DNA of 64,000 nt from Ceratodon purpureus (Eukaryota > Streptophyta > Bryopsida > Pseudoditrichales > Ditrichaceae): the NCBI GenBank assembly GCA_014871385.1, contig CM026426.1, positions 63,965,877-64,029,876 of the forward strand, read 5' to 3'. The notes under the pieces were generated by a model. The model did no database searches and was not told where the DNA came from. It was given only the letters and a program-made list of their open reading frames with translations. The translations under genes were made by a program, and so were the position numbers. Below, piece after piece: positions 34,994 through 46,977 of this stretch. Each line of letters starts with the position of its first letter. The first letter of the stretch is position 1.

Positions 34994-37204
34994 CTATCCC
35001 TTCTTTGTCTTCTTGTGGCTCTCCTGCTCGCGATCCTTCGACCTGGTCACCCGCGGCTCTGATCCGCCCACTCCTGCTGCTCGCTCCGCCTTACGCCTAG
35101 CACTCCGTTCCGCCTTTGACTCCCTCGCCTGAGCCTCCAAGGACAACCGGGTAACGATCCGGTTCTTGGGAGACTTGGGAGACTTTGGGATCATATGAGC
35201 GGGAGGGGTTCCGGTCGTAGGGGTCCGAGTCCCAGTTCCGGCTGTCCCAACCGGAGAGCTCGCATAAGTCTCCGAGTCGGACTCTGAAATCGTAATGGTG
35301 GCCTTCTCTGTCAGCTCCTTCCTCTTCCGCAAAGTTCTCCGAGCACCGACACTGTCCGAAGGAGAATCCGCTGCTGGCGTTTCGGTGGGGGTAGGCGTCA
35401 CCGTTCCGGTCTTGGCTGTGGGTGAAGGGGTAAGTCCCCCCTCCTGAGTCACCCGGGTCCGTCCGGGTGGTGAACTGGCTCGTCCCCATTCCGGTCCCGC
35501 TACCTCCCCTCGGTAATTCGCAATGATCACCTCCTCTCCGAGTCGTGGAAGAACATCCGACGGCACGGACCGAGTCTCCGTAACCGTCCTCTCCTCGATC
35601 CGCCTCTCGGTGACTGTAGTTCGGGTAACTTCCGCCTGACCGGTGGAGATCGCGCAACTCTGCTGGACCGTACTAGTTCCGGGTGACGCCGCCTGTGCTT
35701 AGACTTCCCGGATCATCTCCGCGATCGTCTGATTCGTCATGACGGTGTCCGCGTCGACTGTCATCCGCTCCTCGACTTGGAGGTTACTCCCTATCGGGGT
35801 TCGGAACCCTACTCCTTGAGATTCTCCTACAACGGCCCGAGAGGGAGATCCGGGGAGCGGGAGGCTCCGACCAGTGAATACAGTACTCGGACTTCCGGCA
35901 CTCGGATTGAGCAGCTGCCGGACCTTCTTCAGGATCAGGTTCATTGAGTGCTCGCATTTGGAGAGGATCAGAATGATCCTCTGCTTGTTCTCGAAATCGG
36001 CCGGCTGCAATACGTTTTCATCAAATAGCCGGGCCTTGTTGATTACCGCACCCGAACTCCCTACCAACATCCAAAGCTCCCCCTAGGTCTCCTCCTGCTC
36101 GGCATGGAACTTTCGGATCCCCTCACTCTTCGCCGCCAGTTCCTTCGTGAGTTCCTGCAACTGAAGCTCCAGCTGCTTCTTCTCACTCCGAAGTTTCGGA
36201 GCGTCCTTCAACAATTCCACTTCTCGGATCATCTCCTCCGGTAAGCAACCTCCCAGCGATGTACAGACCCTCCGGAACAGTGTCTCGATCCGATCGTAAG
36301 AAGCCTGCGCCCGGTGAGTCTCCTCCCGAATCCCCCGGAATTCCTCCACCGGAAACCCCCGCTTGGAACTGACCTCCCTCTGTTCCGTATCTCCCCGGGC
36401 CGTGGAGGGCTCCGCGTGCTGTGACGCAGCCCGCTCCGATCGTGACCTGGACTGAGCCCTAGTAGCGCCAGGGTTCGGAACCTCCTTCGTATCGTCCTCA
36501 TCTTCCGTGGATGCTGTATCCAAGGTTTCGCCTCGCGGATCGGGTTCCATTCCGGGTGGAATCTCCGAAAATTTGAGGAAGTTCTTCGCCGCCGTATACG
36601 TCTCTTCCTCCTTATCGCTCAGCAACTCATACGCCTTGTAAAGGTAGAAGAGGAAAGGGGAGATCGGGGTCGGCTTCTTTCCGATCCCTGGAACCATCTT
36701 CTGCACAACTTCCGCCATGAGTGCGGCCCAATTCACCGGACGTTCTCCTGAGTACGCTCCGAGGATGGTGTTCCCGACCGTAATGGTGACCTGTGCCGGT
36801 TTCAGCGGATACAGGATCGGAACGAGGAAGGGTAAGACCTGCCTCTGCCTCCTATCCTTGCAGGCGTCTATCTCGTATCCATTATTCCTATGGATCTTTC
36901 CGTGAAACTTATCCTGCACGTATCTATCCGTCCGGGTCGCCCAAAGGAGCCCGGTCTGCTCGAAATCGTAAGCTGCCGCCCACTGTTCCGCATTCCACAG
37001 TGTGTGCTTGCCTCGGATCGTATTATCACACCGATTGTCCGGCCCTTCCAGGACCTCCCTCACCATCACCTCACTCTTCAGTAACCACGGCCGTGACAAG
37101 AGCCCCTCGCACCTCATCCGGGTGAGGTCGATGATCAGCTCTTCCATCTCTGATTCCCTCACCGGAGTTCCGGGACTAAGGACGCTACACTGCACGTGCG
37201 CCAT
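34994..37204 (-). pseudogene. Gag-like / plant-mobile-domain-like coiled-coil protein, two in-frame stops
   Basis: ATG 37204 opens a frame of 737 codons to TAG 34994, broken only by TAG 36083 and TAA 35699, both followed by uninterrupted reading in the same frame. Residues 1-200 form a folded-looking domain with RPWLLKSEVMVRE, LWNAEQWAAAYDF and RPVNWAALMAEVV. The NWA segment resembles part of the RING/coiled-coil proteins of this window and, loosely, N-terminal domains of plant retroelement or transposon-associated proteins. Acidic linkers and a coiled coil (about 300-373) follow, then a Ser/Thr/Pro-rich, Lys/Arg-tailed C-terminus. No enzymatic motif is present. Both stops could come from CAG or CAA by one C-to-T change. 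A GC-rich CGGAC array lies upstream at 37640-38145. Confidence 0.6.
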
Positions 37205-37473
37205 TTCTAAACCTTACTTCTCTCCCTCTACGATCCGACAGCAAGAAACCCGGCAATCCAACTGCCGGTGAATCGGAAAAGACAAAAACACCTCACCACT
37301 CTTTCACTCCCTACTCCCAGTTCGCAAAGAGGAACTCCAAACCCTGACACCCTCGCTTATATACCCCAGGCATCATAAACGCTGCGGCGGCCCGTAATTG
37401 CAGCCGCCACCGTACCGGGTTAGACGCCTATCCGAGTCATGATGACTTCCGCGTCGCTTCGGATCCTAGACGC

Positions 37474-37545
37474 GGTTACAGTAACCAGGGTTTTCTATGC
37501 CGTCGGGTCGTGACTTTTCCGTCGCGACGTCCGAATGGGTCGTGA
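37474..37545 (+). repeat. Left arm of a diverged inverted repeat (partner near 60421-60540)
   Basis: The core CAGGGTTTTCTATGCCGTCG at about 37487 recurs on the minus strand near 60500 with one mismatch. GTTAC-GT precedes both, and CCGTCGCGACGT is in both neighbourhoods. The arms bracket all CGGAC arrays of the window. Confidence 0.5.
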
Positions 37546-37639
37546 CGGGGGTCCTCCGACGTCACAATAGGGGTCAGCGTAGGGTCCTCTAGGTCCTGCG
37601 AGTAGCGTGGGTAAAAGAATTACTCGGCCCCGTTACGTG

Positions 37640-38145
37640 GCGTCCTACTTGGAATTGCGGTGGCCCCGGACGGTGACGTGGATGTCCGGAGGAGTTCCGA
37701 CGGCGGAGTCGGGCGGACAGAGACGGGCAACCGATTTAGGGTTCAGGGGCGGACGTGTTTAGGCCTGGCGGACGATTGAGGAGGAACACGACCGTTGAAT
37801 GCCGGGGAAGTCCGCGAGTGGGCCGGACTGGTAGGCGGACATGGCTCGGACGGGCCTGTAGGCGGGCATAATGCGTATCCGGGTGGGCGGACTTGATGCC
37901 GATCGTATTGCGGATGGAGGTTGTCGGACCGGGCGGACGCGATGTGGACGAACACATACAGGGTGGTCCGCGATGCAGTGGGGTGTTGGGAACATGGCTC
38001 GGACGGGCGTGTAGGCGGGATAATGCGTATCCGGGTGGGCGGACTTCATGCCGATCGTATTGCGGACGGAGGCTTTCGGACCGGGCGGACGCGATGTGGA
38101 CGAACACATACAGGGTGGTCCGCGATGCTGTGATTGGGAACATAT
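37640..38145 (+). repeat. CGGAC array with a 153-bp tandem duplication
   Basis: Dense GGGCGGAC, GCGGAC and TCGGAC words. From about 37840 a unit of about 153 bp is present twice (CATGGCTCGGACGGG at 37840 and 37993; GGACGAACACATACAGGG at 37946 and 38098). It lies about 0.5 kb upstream of the Gag-like gene start. Confidence 0.8.
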
Positions 38146-38589
38146 TGTCTTCAATTTTCATACAGCTCAACTGCTTCACGAGCAAATATGAAATTCGAAC
38201 CATCCGACACTACTGAAGTGACACACTGACCAACTACTTCTCAAACCGACATTGAATTCCATCAGATTATATATTGTAATCGAGATGAATCCATTAAAAC
38301 ATGGCTGTCTTGGTAGAAGTTTAGTCAGTGAAAGAGTATAGCTCTGAAGGTTCCTTATAAAAAACAGGACTTCCGTGATAGTAGCTTAGTTATCAAACGA
38401 GTATAGGTCCGAAAATTCCTTACAAACAGTCTTTGATCAAAGTTTTCCTGGTTCGGATGCACAGTTGGGAGTTTAAAAAAGGTAAAGTGTCTAAGCTACT
38501 GTAAGAAAATTCACTGCGTAGTCACAATGCAATCCATTCCGTCGCTGAGATACAGTCGCAGTCTTCCAAGAAATCGGAGGTGGAAAACA

Positions 38590-40067
38590 CTATTTTGATT
38601 TCCGGCGGCATGTAGAGGTCGACTTGTCCTTGCGCGCATAATTCCACCCTCCAATGTCCGAGTTCAAATGCTTGCGCTTCTTTTCTCCCTCTCCGGTATC
38701 TGGCGCACTGCTAATCCCCACTCGCGCTGTTGTAGCAAAACTCAGATATTAGTTCCGGACCAGCGCCCTGGACACTCTAATGCACAGTATCATGTCAAAA
38801 ACGAATTTCAAAAAAAAATTGCTTATCAGATGCAAGATACAGACTCATAAGTCGGAAGTTTTTCATATTCGGTTCCGCAACGGATTCAGCAATACAGGAA
38901 ATCAATGCACCTGCGCGACATTGACGTACCTTCGCACTTGAAAAAGCCGAAGCTGTTCAACCAGTTCTGTGCGAAATGCTCCCCGCATCTTGCGCAGTTC
39001 TGACTAAGCGACGTCCGCACTGCAGCGCACCACGGGTGGTATGGGCAAGCGCACGACGCAGTCACGAGGTCCATCGCCGGAAACCCTTGGTTACAAAGGG
39101 AGCAACCTTGCACTGTAAGGGTAATTGAGTCGATGTTCTGAGTGGGCGCTGCGATTCGAGGACTGGGGGCACGGAACATTGATGTAGACGACCATATCTG
39201 AAGCTGGCGGAGATTTTCTTTCAAGCCCATCACCTTGTCCCTTGCATCCTGCTTTGCAGAAGACAGGCGTTTCTCAACCTCGATGGCCACCGCGAGATCC
39301 TTCGCCGACGTTTCAGTTAAATCCTCCTTCATACGTTGCACTTCCTCCCCAGCCTCCAAGATTCTCTGTTCTTCGCCGAAAATTTCGTCTTTGAAGAACC
39401 TCAGGAATGTTTCATCAGCAGAGCCTTCGACGACGGACTTCATCGCCCCCCACTTCTGCAGTTTCGCCTCGGAGGAGTCCATAGTCTCCTCAATGCACAT
39501 CAGCTTGATCTGAAGCTTGTACCTCTCCATATCCGTGAGCGGTGGCTTGGCCGTCTGCCTCAGAAGCGCAGCCCGTTCGTGTGCAACACTATGGATTGCC
39601 ACGGCCGTCTCGAAGTCCTTCTCAGCGATCGCAATCTCGGCTTCCAGGCCCTTGTAGAGGGTTTCGACATAGGTGGCATTCCGGTCAGGGGTGCGATACA
39701 GGACTGTGAGTTCGTCTCCGCTCTCGATTTTCTTACCCCTCCAGCGATTCTCCGCATACTTTGCCCAGTTCATTGGGTAGCGATGGAAGACCTCCGAAAC
39801 GACCGCTCTCGCAAAGCTCTCCGGGAGGAACAAACCCGCAGGAAGCTCGGGAATTTGAGAGATTGCTGGGTACAGCTCCAACACTCTCGCCTTGACCTCT
39901 CCTGAATTTGCTCCGTCGACGAGATATCCCTTCCCAGGAACCCTCTCTCCGAATACGGACCTTAGCTCCTCATTGCTGACATGGTTGCAGTCGAAGGCGG
40001 GGTCCAAACCTGCATTTGGCAACCCAACCTTCACGTGAAAGTAATTCTCCTTCCCAACTTCTCCCAT
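38590..40067 (-). CDS. Coiled-coil RING-finger protein, copy 2
   Basis: Main exon 40067..38930 from ATG 40067. The N-terminal domain reads NEELRSVFGE, EVKARVLELYP and MNWAKYAENRWRGKK, aligning with the protein encoded at 13083..15333. A coiled coil occupies about residues 95-300. Near the end is a RING-like finger CSLCNQGF...CACPYHPWC...CARC followed by NWLNSFGF, matching NWYKSFGF in copy 1. The donor GAAG|GTACGT at 38930 leaves one base. The acceptor at 38726 continues in phase to TAG 38590, adding a Lys-rich tail. An alternative frame in the same last exon also reads well to a TGA near 38530, so the C-terminus is uncertain. No frameshift or stop occurs in the main exon, so this copy could be functional. 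Predicted role: ubiquitin-ligase-like or chromatin adaptor, by domain only. Confidence 0.65.
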
Positions 40068-40679
40068 TCTGACCCCTCTCACTCGCAACAGGTATATCCC
40101 TCCTCTTCGATCGGACCGGGGCAACCTCAGACCAGCGAACTACAAGTTGGAACCAAAATGCAATGGCGACTCCAACCAAAACTCTCAGCGATGGCGTGGA
40201 TTGAATGGAACTGCCCTGGCCATGGCTGGCCATGGCTACCCCTACAGGCAGCCGCCATATTTAACGCCAAGGTGGTCATCTCATTATGGTGATTTGAGGG
40301 GTTGAGTTCGGATTGGCGACTGTGACTTGACAACATACCTTTCAGGACTTCCTGTCTTCGTACTCCTCCTTCAACACTCAGTGTATCCAAATAGGCTCAA
40401 TCATTGCAACATGAATATGGTGTTTCAAATGTCCTGTAGGCTGTGGGTAATAGACGGTTTAATAGATGGATGAACACGAAATTCATTGCATTCAAAAAAA
40501 TCTATGCACCTTCTAATTCTACTGAAGTGTCACACCGATCAACTCTCGTGTTCGTAAGTTCTACTGGGAATTTTTGTTCATGAGTTGGTCAGAGTTTGAA
40601 TTTCACGTTGTTGAAGAGGATTTGTGACATTGTCTCTGCCTAAGCACGGGACACGAGCCGTATTTCTCGGCCAGTCGTC

Positions 40680-41030
40680 CGGTCTTTCCGACATTCCTCG
40701 TCGCCAGGTTTGAAGACCGAAGTGGTTTAATGTAGCGGACGATTGAGGCCGGACAGGCGGATGCGGATCGGGGTTTAGAGTCGGAAGGCAATGATATGCG
40801 GACGCGGCTGGGGCGGACTGGTAAGCGGGCATGATTCGGACGCCAGTAAGACGGATCGGAGAGCGGGCACAACGAGTACGCGGAGTGGGCGGACTAGATG
40901 TCGGACAGTGGTCACTGCAGGAGGGTGTCGGATCGCACGGATTTGAGGTGAACGGGCACCATCCGCGGGTGCAGTGGGCAAGGGGGTGGTCCGCGTCGCC
41001 GGACCATTTTCAGAGGGTCCGTCGTGGAAT
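40680..41030 (+). repeat. CGGAC array upstream of RING copy 2
   Basis: Repeated GCGGAC, GGGCGGACT and CGGATC words in about 350 bp of GC-rich DNA, ending near a GTTTAGGGC motif (41042). It lies 0.6 kb upstream of the start at 40067. Confidence 0.7.
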
Positions 41031-41306
41031 AAACGTTGGGTGTTTAGGGCTCTGGTCCCAATATTGTGGAATTACAATCACTCTATCATGGCTTCGGGGT
41101 CAGGAATTTGACAAACAAACTCTATTTACAAATTGATCTGTTCAGAGACGGTACATGACCTCCTATGCGCCTAACCTGGGCGAATGCAAACTCGGACCCT
41201 GGTGTTCAGAATGATATAGTTATATTCAAATTGTCAGACCACTAAGAAGCGGTACTTGCGCGTTGGACAAAACGTTTCTAAGGAGTTTTGCATACTCACA
41301 TGTGAT

Positions 41307-42891
41307 TTATGAATGGGTGTCCCGGAAACACATATTCGGTGTTTGCAGATTGTAAGGTGGTAACTTCAACGTCCTCACGACGTGTGTGACGATTTGTCTA
41401 GCAGCCGGGTTGATCTGGGTCATTTCGTCTAAACCCTGCTCAAAGCGCATCTTAACCCCGTTAGGATCGCGGTTCTGCTGAAATAGAACCGATGTCGAGT
41501 CGGAGTTGTAAATCTGCCTTGCGAGTACTCCAACGCTATAGGACTCTGATTTGTACGTGTGAGGGTGCTGCTTTGCCATGCGACGTGGGGATTGGGATGA
41601 GCCTCTAGAGCCATGCACATGGAACAACTCCGGAGCGGCACAACTGTACATTTCCATGTGCTTCTTTATCGCGTCTTCGCTCTGTACTCCGTAGTACGAA
41701 GGGGCCGATTCGGGCATGAAAGAAGCCATTCCCCAGTCACATATACCTATGAAAATAACTCCGTCGCGGTCTGTTGGAAAGTGGAGCATGACATTGTTAG
41801 GGTGCAGGTCGCAGTGTTTCCGGGATGAAACATGCCTCTGCAATTCGCACCCTTCGCACGATTCCAAACGAACCCTGAAAACTATTTTCGTCTACGGGGA
41901 TGGCGTAAGAACCCTTCGGTAGCCACTTCAGACCGTTTCTGTCCCGAGAAGCGATGTCGTCGGCCGGAGCTCTCCCGACAAACTTCGGCAGTGTAGTCCT
42001 TCCCTTCCCCTTCGCGAGGATAGCACCTCTTTTCCAATTCTCCAGCTTCTGTAGGAGCTCGGAGTTTCCCCCACTACATCCCGAACCAGGTCCACACAAC
42101 ATGTTAAATGGCACTGTCGAATTGAACAATGCCTCCTGCACCTGTTCCTCGATCCACTGTCCCCAATTACTCTTCCCTTCATCCTCCTGGAACTCATCCC
42201 CCGCCATGCCCTCCTGCAGTAGTAACCTCAGAGCATTCGAAGCTTTCTCGAGTCCCGCCGGACCATCATTCAAGAATGTACTCTCCAAGTATGGCATGTC
42301 GTGGCTTGCAAACCAGTCCAGGATTATCTTTCTACAGCAAAGCCTAGCCTCCGTGGAATGCTGGTCACACGCGGCTACCTTCTTCCGATGCTTGTGCTTC
42401 CTAACCTCAGAACCGGACGCGGTCGACCCAGACTTTGTTCCTTGCGACCCCCCTGCCCGCTTACTTCCCCTACGCTCTTCAGTAGACGGCGGACACTGGT
42501 CGGACGGTGCCGATGTCCACAATACCCTAGGTAGTGGTTTAGGTGCCGGGACGATTTCCATGGCGGGTGCTTGTACTCCGCTAGAACTTCCCGAGCTCGC
42601 TGGACCAGACCTAGTGCCTTGGCTGCCGATGTTTTCCGCGGCGTGGCTCCCTATCGCACCGTGTCGCCCCCCTGATCCATGGGTTGCACGAGAGCCGTGA
42701 CTCCGGGAACCATCGCCACCCCGCGTTCCCCGCGCTCGCTGCAAGTGGCCTCCTCCGAAGTTTTCCATCGGGGTGAATTCCTGATTAAACCTGGTTCTCT
42801 CTCCGCCACGCCCCCCGCCCACCCCGAGTGCTCCGATGGGGCTCCCGTCGGATCGCCATTCCTGATGTATTCTTCCACTCTCGTTTGCCAT
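41307..42891 (-). pseudogene. Protein kinase-like gene, copy 2, with internal deletion
   Basis: ATG 42891, just after a TTTCCAG acceptor. A Gly/Ser/Arg-rich N-terminus of about 165 residues leads to a helical part (ILDWF...GPAGLEKASNALRLLL) that aligns with LTLDWY...GESGIRALKEQL of the gene at 3420..4973. The glycine loop FQGSFGIV and IPET follow. The next recognisable text, only a few bases on and in another frame, is the catalytic loop HCDLHPNNV, then CDWGMA, CAAPELF and PPYNLQTP to TAA 41307. Compared with copy 1, about 115 codons are missing, including the lysine of the VAIK motif and helix C. The join also shifts the frame. The remaining catalytic-loop Asp and Asn and the DFG-type Asp are of active type. 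A CGGAC array is upstream. Confidence 0.7.
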
Positions 42892-43235
42892 GGTACCCTG
42901 GAAAGGAAGAAAACAGAACAATCAGCAATTGGTTTTTCGGTAGGCGAGTCAGTTCAGAACCCTGATATAAATTAGCAAGGGTTTGTCTCTGAAATCCGTC
43001 CCGTGCTCTACTGACCCTCCGGACCCGCGCACTGCCGCTGTCCCGACGGACGCAACAGAGTCTCGGATCCCAACGAGAGGCCTAGAGAGGATGGGAAAGT
43101 GAGTGGAAAATAAAGGGACACCTTTATATAGGAGACGAGGAAGATCATTGATCTGGGACGATAACTGATTGCTTGGCGATCACCCTTGGAAGGGATCGGT
43201 CGGGTGGCAGACGTAGGATCTAGGCCTGTGAGCGA

Positions 43236-43490
43236 ATTAGGGTTAGCGGGTTGGTCGGATCGCACAGTCGGACTTGGCGGACTGTGAATGCGGACGAGGC
43301 GGGTCGTCGGACGGGGGGATTGCTATGTCCGCATGGGCTCGCGATCTTATGATGCGAACGGATGGGTCGATCGGTGATTGCACCACGCGTACTCGGACGC
43401 ATGGGCGGACTCGGACCCGGACGCACGGGCGGATTCGGACTCGGACGCATCGGCGGACTCGGACTCGGTCGCATGCGCGGACTGAAGGGA
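43236..43490 (+). repeat. CGGAC array upstream of kinase copy 2
   Basis: Tandem CGGACTCGGAC and ACGCATGGGCGGACTCGGAC words, with a phased 24-30 bp rhythm between 43385 and 43480. An ATTAGGGTTAG motif sits at its left edge (43239). Confidence 0.8.
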
Positions 43491-43661
43491 TGATACTCTT
43501 TATATGGCATATATCCAGACTTAGGCGTTGGTGACTCTAGGTGAGTCTTCGGGAAAGGAAAAAGCCAAATGAAGTTATGTTTATGCAATGGTTACTATAG
43601 TTATGAAAGAAAATAAAACATTGTTAATGGTTACCACTCTATACAGTTCTAGGAGTTCATC

Positions 43662-46600
43662 TCACTCCGAATCGTCTAATTGCAATGTATCACCTGATCC
43701 GGACGCTGCACTATTGTGGCCAGGTTGCGTTGGGCCCTCGGACGGCGGAATCGGCGGTGTCGGGACTCTGGAGGGAGGTGCCGACTGGCTTGGGTTCAAA
43801 CGGGTTCGTGACGCGTTCCTCGTGGAATTCCCCGGCGGTGTCGCGCTCCTTGGTGTGGCCCCTGAAGTTCCTGAAGTCGAAGCACCACTCGATAACAAGC
43901 GTTGACGACATGATGGCTCCTTCGGCTTGGGCCTCGGTCCTTTCTTATCCAGCCACCTCTTGGTAGCGGGGAGAATTTTGTGTAACAATTCTTCTAAAGC
44001 GAGAATCTCTAGCCGCATCGTGTGGTAACCCTGTTCGTAATCCATCTCGCGACTACTGGTAGCACCCGTATATCCTCCTCCTGGAAATCCTGCCAATACG
44101 TCGGCAGATGTCGCAGGCAATCCTTGTGAATTCATTGGATTTGGATTCTCCCCTGGAACCTGCTGGCCCTTCCTACTGTCCCAGTAGTGTTTGCACATCT
44201 GGTAAAAGTATTGCCTGAGTCCACTATCGACAGGCATCCCTGGGTACAACAAATCGGCCGCTTGCATAATGGTCCTCGGTTTCTTTAGCAAGTCCGTAGG
44301 CTGAAATTGGTGCCACATCTCGAGCTGCGACGTGTGTAGTTGCCAGACCCACTCCATTGGTTTTCCCTCGAAAGTCCCGAGCGGATACTTATCTGGGAAC
44401 TCCCTTGGATCGTACGCCGAGCCCCTGGGCATGAAATCCCTCAATCCGAATGTCAAATACAGGCGAGGATGGAGAGGGGCTGAGCAGATTGGACACGCAC
44501 GTCTTCTTATCATCATCGGGATTAAACAATATGGGTGAAATCCATGTTTGCACGTCCCCAGTTGGTAGCACCCCTCCGGGCCAAAAGGATTAAAGCACAC
44601 GATGCAATTGGTTCCGTCCTTTGTCATGTCGTGCGGGACGGGCCAAGTCAGCGCCTTCCGCAGCTCTTCGGTCTTGCCCATCCCCCATTCCTGATCCCGC
44701 TTCCAGTGATGATCAATCTCAGCAACATTCTCCCACTGAATGCTGCCCGTGCCGGACCGGATCCCCGGACTGTCCTCCCATTCCGGAGGGTACATCGTCT
44801 GTAAAGGCGGCCAGGAGGTGAGGAGCAAGTGTCGCAATCGTCCATTCTCCGTCCACTCTTTTTGAATTGCCTCGAATTCCTTCTCGTACTGAAGTCGCCC
44901 CGCTAATGCAAGTATAGCGATCACGTACATATCCTCCGTTTTTTGGAGCGCACCCACGAGTAATGCCTTCTGCTCCTGAGTTAATGACTCCGACCAGCCC
45001 TGGATTGGATCATCATTGGCACCACCTTCACTCACAGCGCCAGTGGCCTTCCCAAGCCGTGTTACCTCCTCTAGTAGTCGCAGGTTCTCTGTCTCCAATT
45101 CCACCACCTTGGCATTGTTTGCTTCTTTCTCCGCCTCTGCCTCCGCACGTATCAAGTTGTCGCTCGTCGTAGCGACTTCCCGGAGCTCGTTTAGTTCTTC
45201 CTGTGTTTTCTTTGCCAAAGCTATTGCGTCCGAAGCCTTCTTCTTATTATCTTCCATTTTGGACTCCAGTCGCAGGATTATCTCTCCTTGCTTCGATGTA
45301 TTCTTCTTCTCCTCCTCCAATTGGCGAGACAGTCTCCGACATTCGTCTTCCATTGCCTTCGCACGTATCTCGGATTCCTCTAGTCGGACAGCCCGCTCCG
45401 TGGATGTGGCTTCCGCCGCTATTGCTCGCTTTTCCGCATCTTCGAGTCGGACGCTCATCTCCCTCATTTCCGTTTGCAACCCAATTATGCGTTCCTCAGC
45501 GTCCGTGAGTTGGCCATTTAACTGCGTGGTCAGGTCCTCGGCCGTTTTCGCTGCGTACATGGAGGCTTTCATATCCTTTTCCCATGCATTAGCCCGTGCC
45601 TCCGCTCTCTCAGCGGATCTCAGCGCCTCGTCCCTTTCTCGCATCAACTCTGTGTCCGATGTTCCTGCCATCTGGTCCCCGCTGTCGGACACGCGAAGAG
45701 CCTCTATCTTCAGTTCCAAACCACCTATTGTTGCTTTTAACTCCCGAACGTCCGCGTCATGTTTGGCAAAAACTTCCTCTAGCAGACGCCGCATTACCGG
45801 GTCTGCTCCCAATACAACGTTTGCTGCACCTCTCGGCTGAGGAGGATCGTGATGGCCAGTGCTAGTTGTCGCACCTCGTCCGAATAACCCGTGTTCCGAG
45901 CCGGGCATCCGCCAATCCCGTGAGGTCGTCGGAGCGATTCTCCCATCGAATCTGTGGTCCGACCCACCTAAACCCACGTCCGACGCATCCAGACCCTCGT
46001 CCGACGCACCCAAACCCTTGTCCGACCTACCTAAACGCGGATTCGCGCTCTCGGAGCGCCATGTCAAGGTCTATGTCAGCTCCAGAAAAGGAGGCTACTG
46101 TCGCGTTGACGATTTCTTCCAATCCGACCATAGCCACATCTCGCCCGGAACTCTCCTCACCTGCCTCGGATGGTCCCCATGCCGATCCCGTCCGATCGTT
46201 CCCCCCGTCCCTCGCATGGGATGCAGTCGCCGCGCCCGACCCTTCTCCCGCACTCCCGCCAATGATGGGGTCCGACCCACTTCCCTGCCAATCGGATCCG
46301 AGCATGCCAGCCATCTGATCCTCGTACGTGGCATTCTGTATTGTGCGTTGCCGTGGTCTCCCGGCCCTCGACGGTTCCCTGTCTGTCGGTATCGGACCCC
46401 CTGGATCTTCAACGAGGGAAGGATTATGCTTGAACCATTCGGGCACATCTATATAAGGTATGTGCACCGGCTTCTTCGCTGTCAATTTCTCTCCTAGACC
46501 TCCGAAAGTGGAGCCTGGAGTCTTTAAGGTAGACCAGTCGACCTTCTTCTTCAACACATGCTCGGCATACATCAGGGAAAGAATAGCCTTCGGGATCTCG

Positions 46601-46977
46601 TTCTTGGGCCACTTCGATTCATTGGAAATTGCTCGGAGAATGCAGAGGAATCTCCACTTCACGTCCACGTCTGTCAAGGATGCATATTTCGCGTTCTTCG
46701 ACTTACAGTGTTGCGCATGCGAACTATCTGGCCAAAGCCGATCGAAGTGAGGAAAGTCGACAAAATGCATAGCCGTCGCAGCGTCCCAAGGCTCTGGCAC
46801 TTCCTCCTAGCCATTAGCAGCCAGTATCGCTCTATTGTGGAAAACGTCCAGCTGCAAATCCAGTTCTTTGCGGGCTCTCTTCCCGGAACCACTGGCTGAC
46901 TGCGATCCGCCGGCGGACTCATCTCCGCCCGGTCTGCTCGGCCTCCTCCTAGAGGGAGTGCCCGATCCGGTGGACAT
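43662..46977 (-). CDS. Large coiled-coil RING-finger protein, copy 3
   Basis: Exon 1 46977..46031 starts at ATG 46977. It carries one in-frame TAG at 46807, followed by the same frame: PEPWDAATAMHFVDF...KKKVDWSTL, the position of NWA in the relatives. Exon 1 ends TTTAG|GTAGGT. Exon 2 45951..43662 begins after CCACAG, in phase. The 79-bp intron consists of four near-identical 21-bp GTCGGAC-containing units. Exon 2 encodes a very long coiled coil (about 300 residues, Glu/Arg/Ala/Lys-rich heptads). A canonical RING-H2 pattern follows, CIVCF...C-x-H-x2-H-x2-C...CPIC, then LYLTFGLRDF, a conserved Trp/Tyr-rich domain and a Ser/Pro-rich tail to TGA. The RING cysteines and histidines are complete. 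If the TAG is an error or read through, the protein is about 1080 residues. Confidence 0.65.

Noticed and set aside
40198..40245. GGCCATGGC palindromic cluster
   Set aside because: Short and imperfect, in the 5' region of RING copy 2; no pairing long enough to argue for a hairpin element.
45016..45840. Plus-strand ORF of 274 codons
   Set aside because: Ser/Phe/Ala-rich shadow of the minus-strand coiled coil of RING copy 3.
7117..46809. Reassignment of TAA/TAG to glutamine, as in some ulvophyte algae
   Set aside because: The long intact frames (hAT, the 43662-45951 exon, the pseudokinase) contain many CAA/CAG glutamines and no internal TAA/TAG. Both kinase copies and the SET gene end at TAG or TAA in the expected place, and TGA is also among the premature stops.
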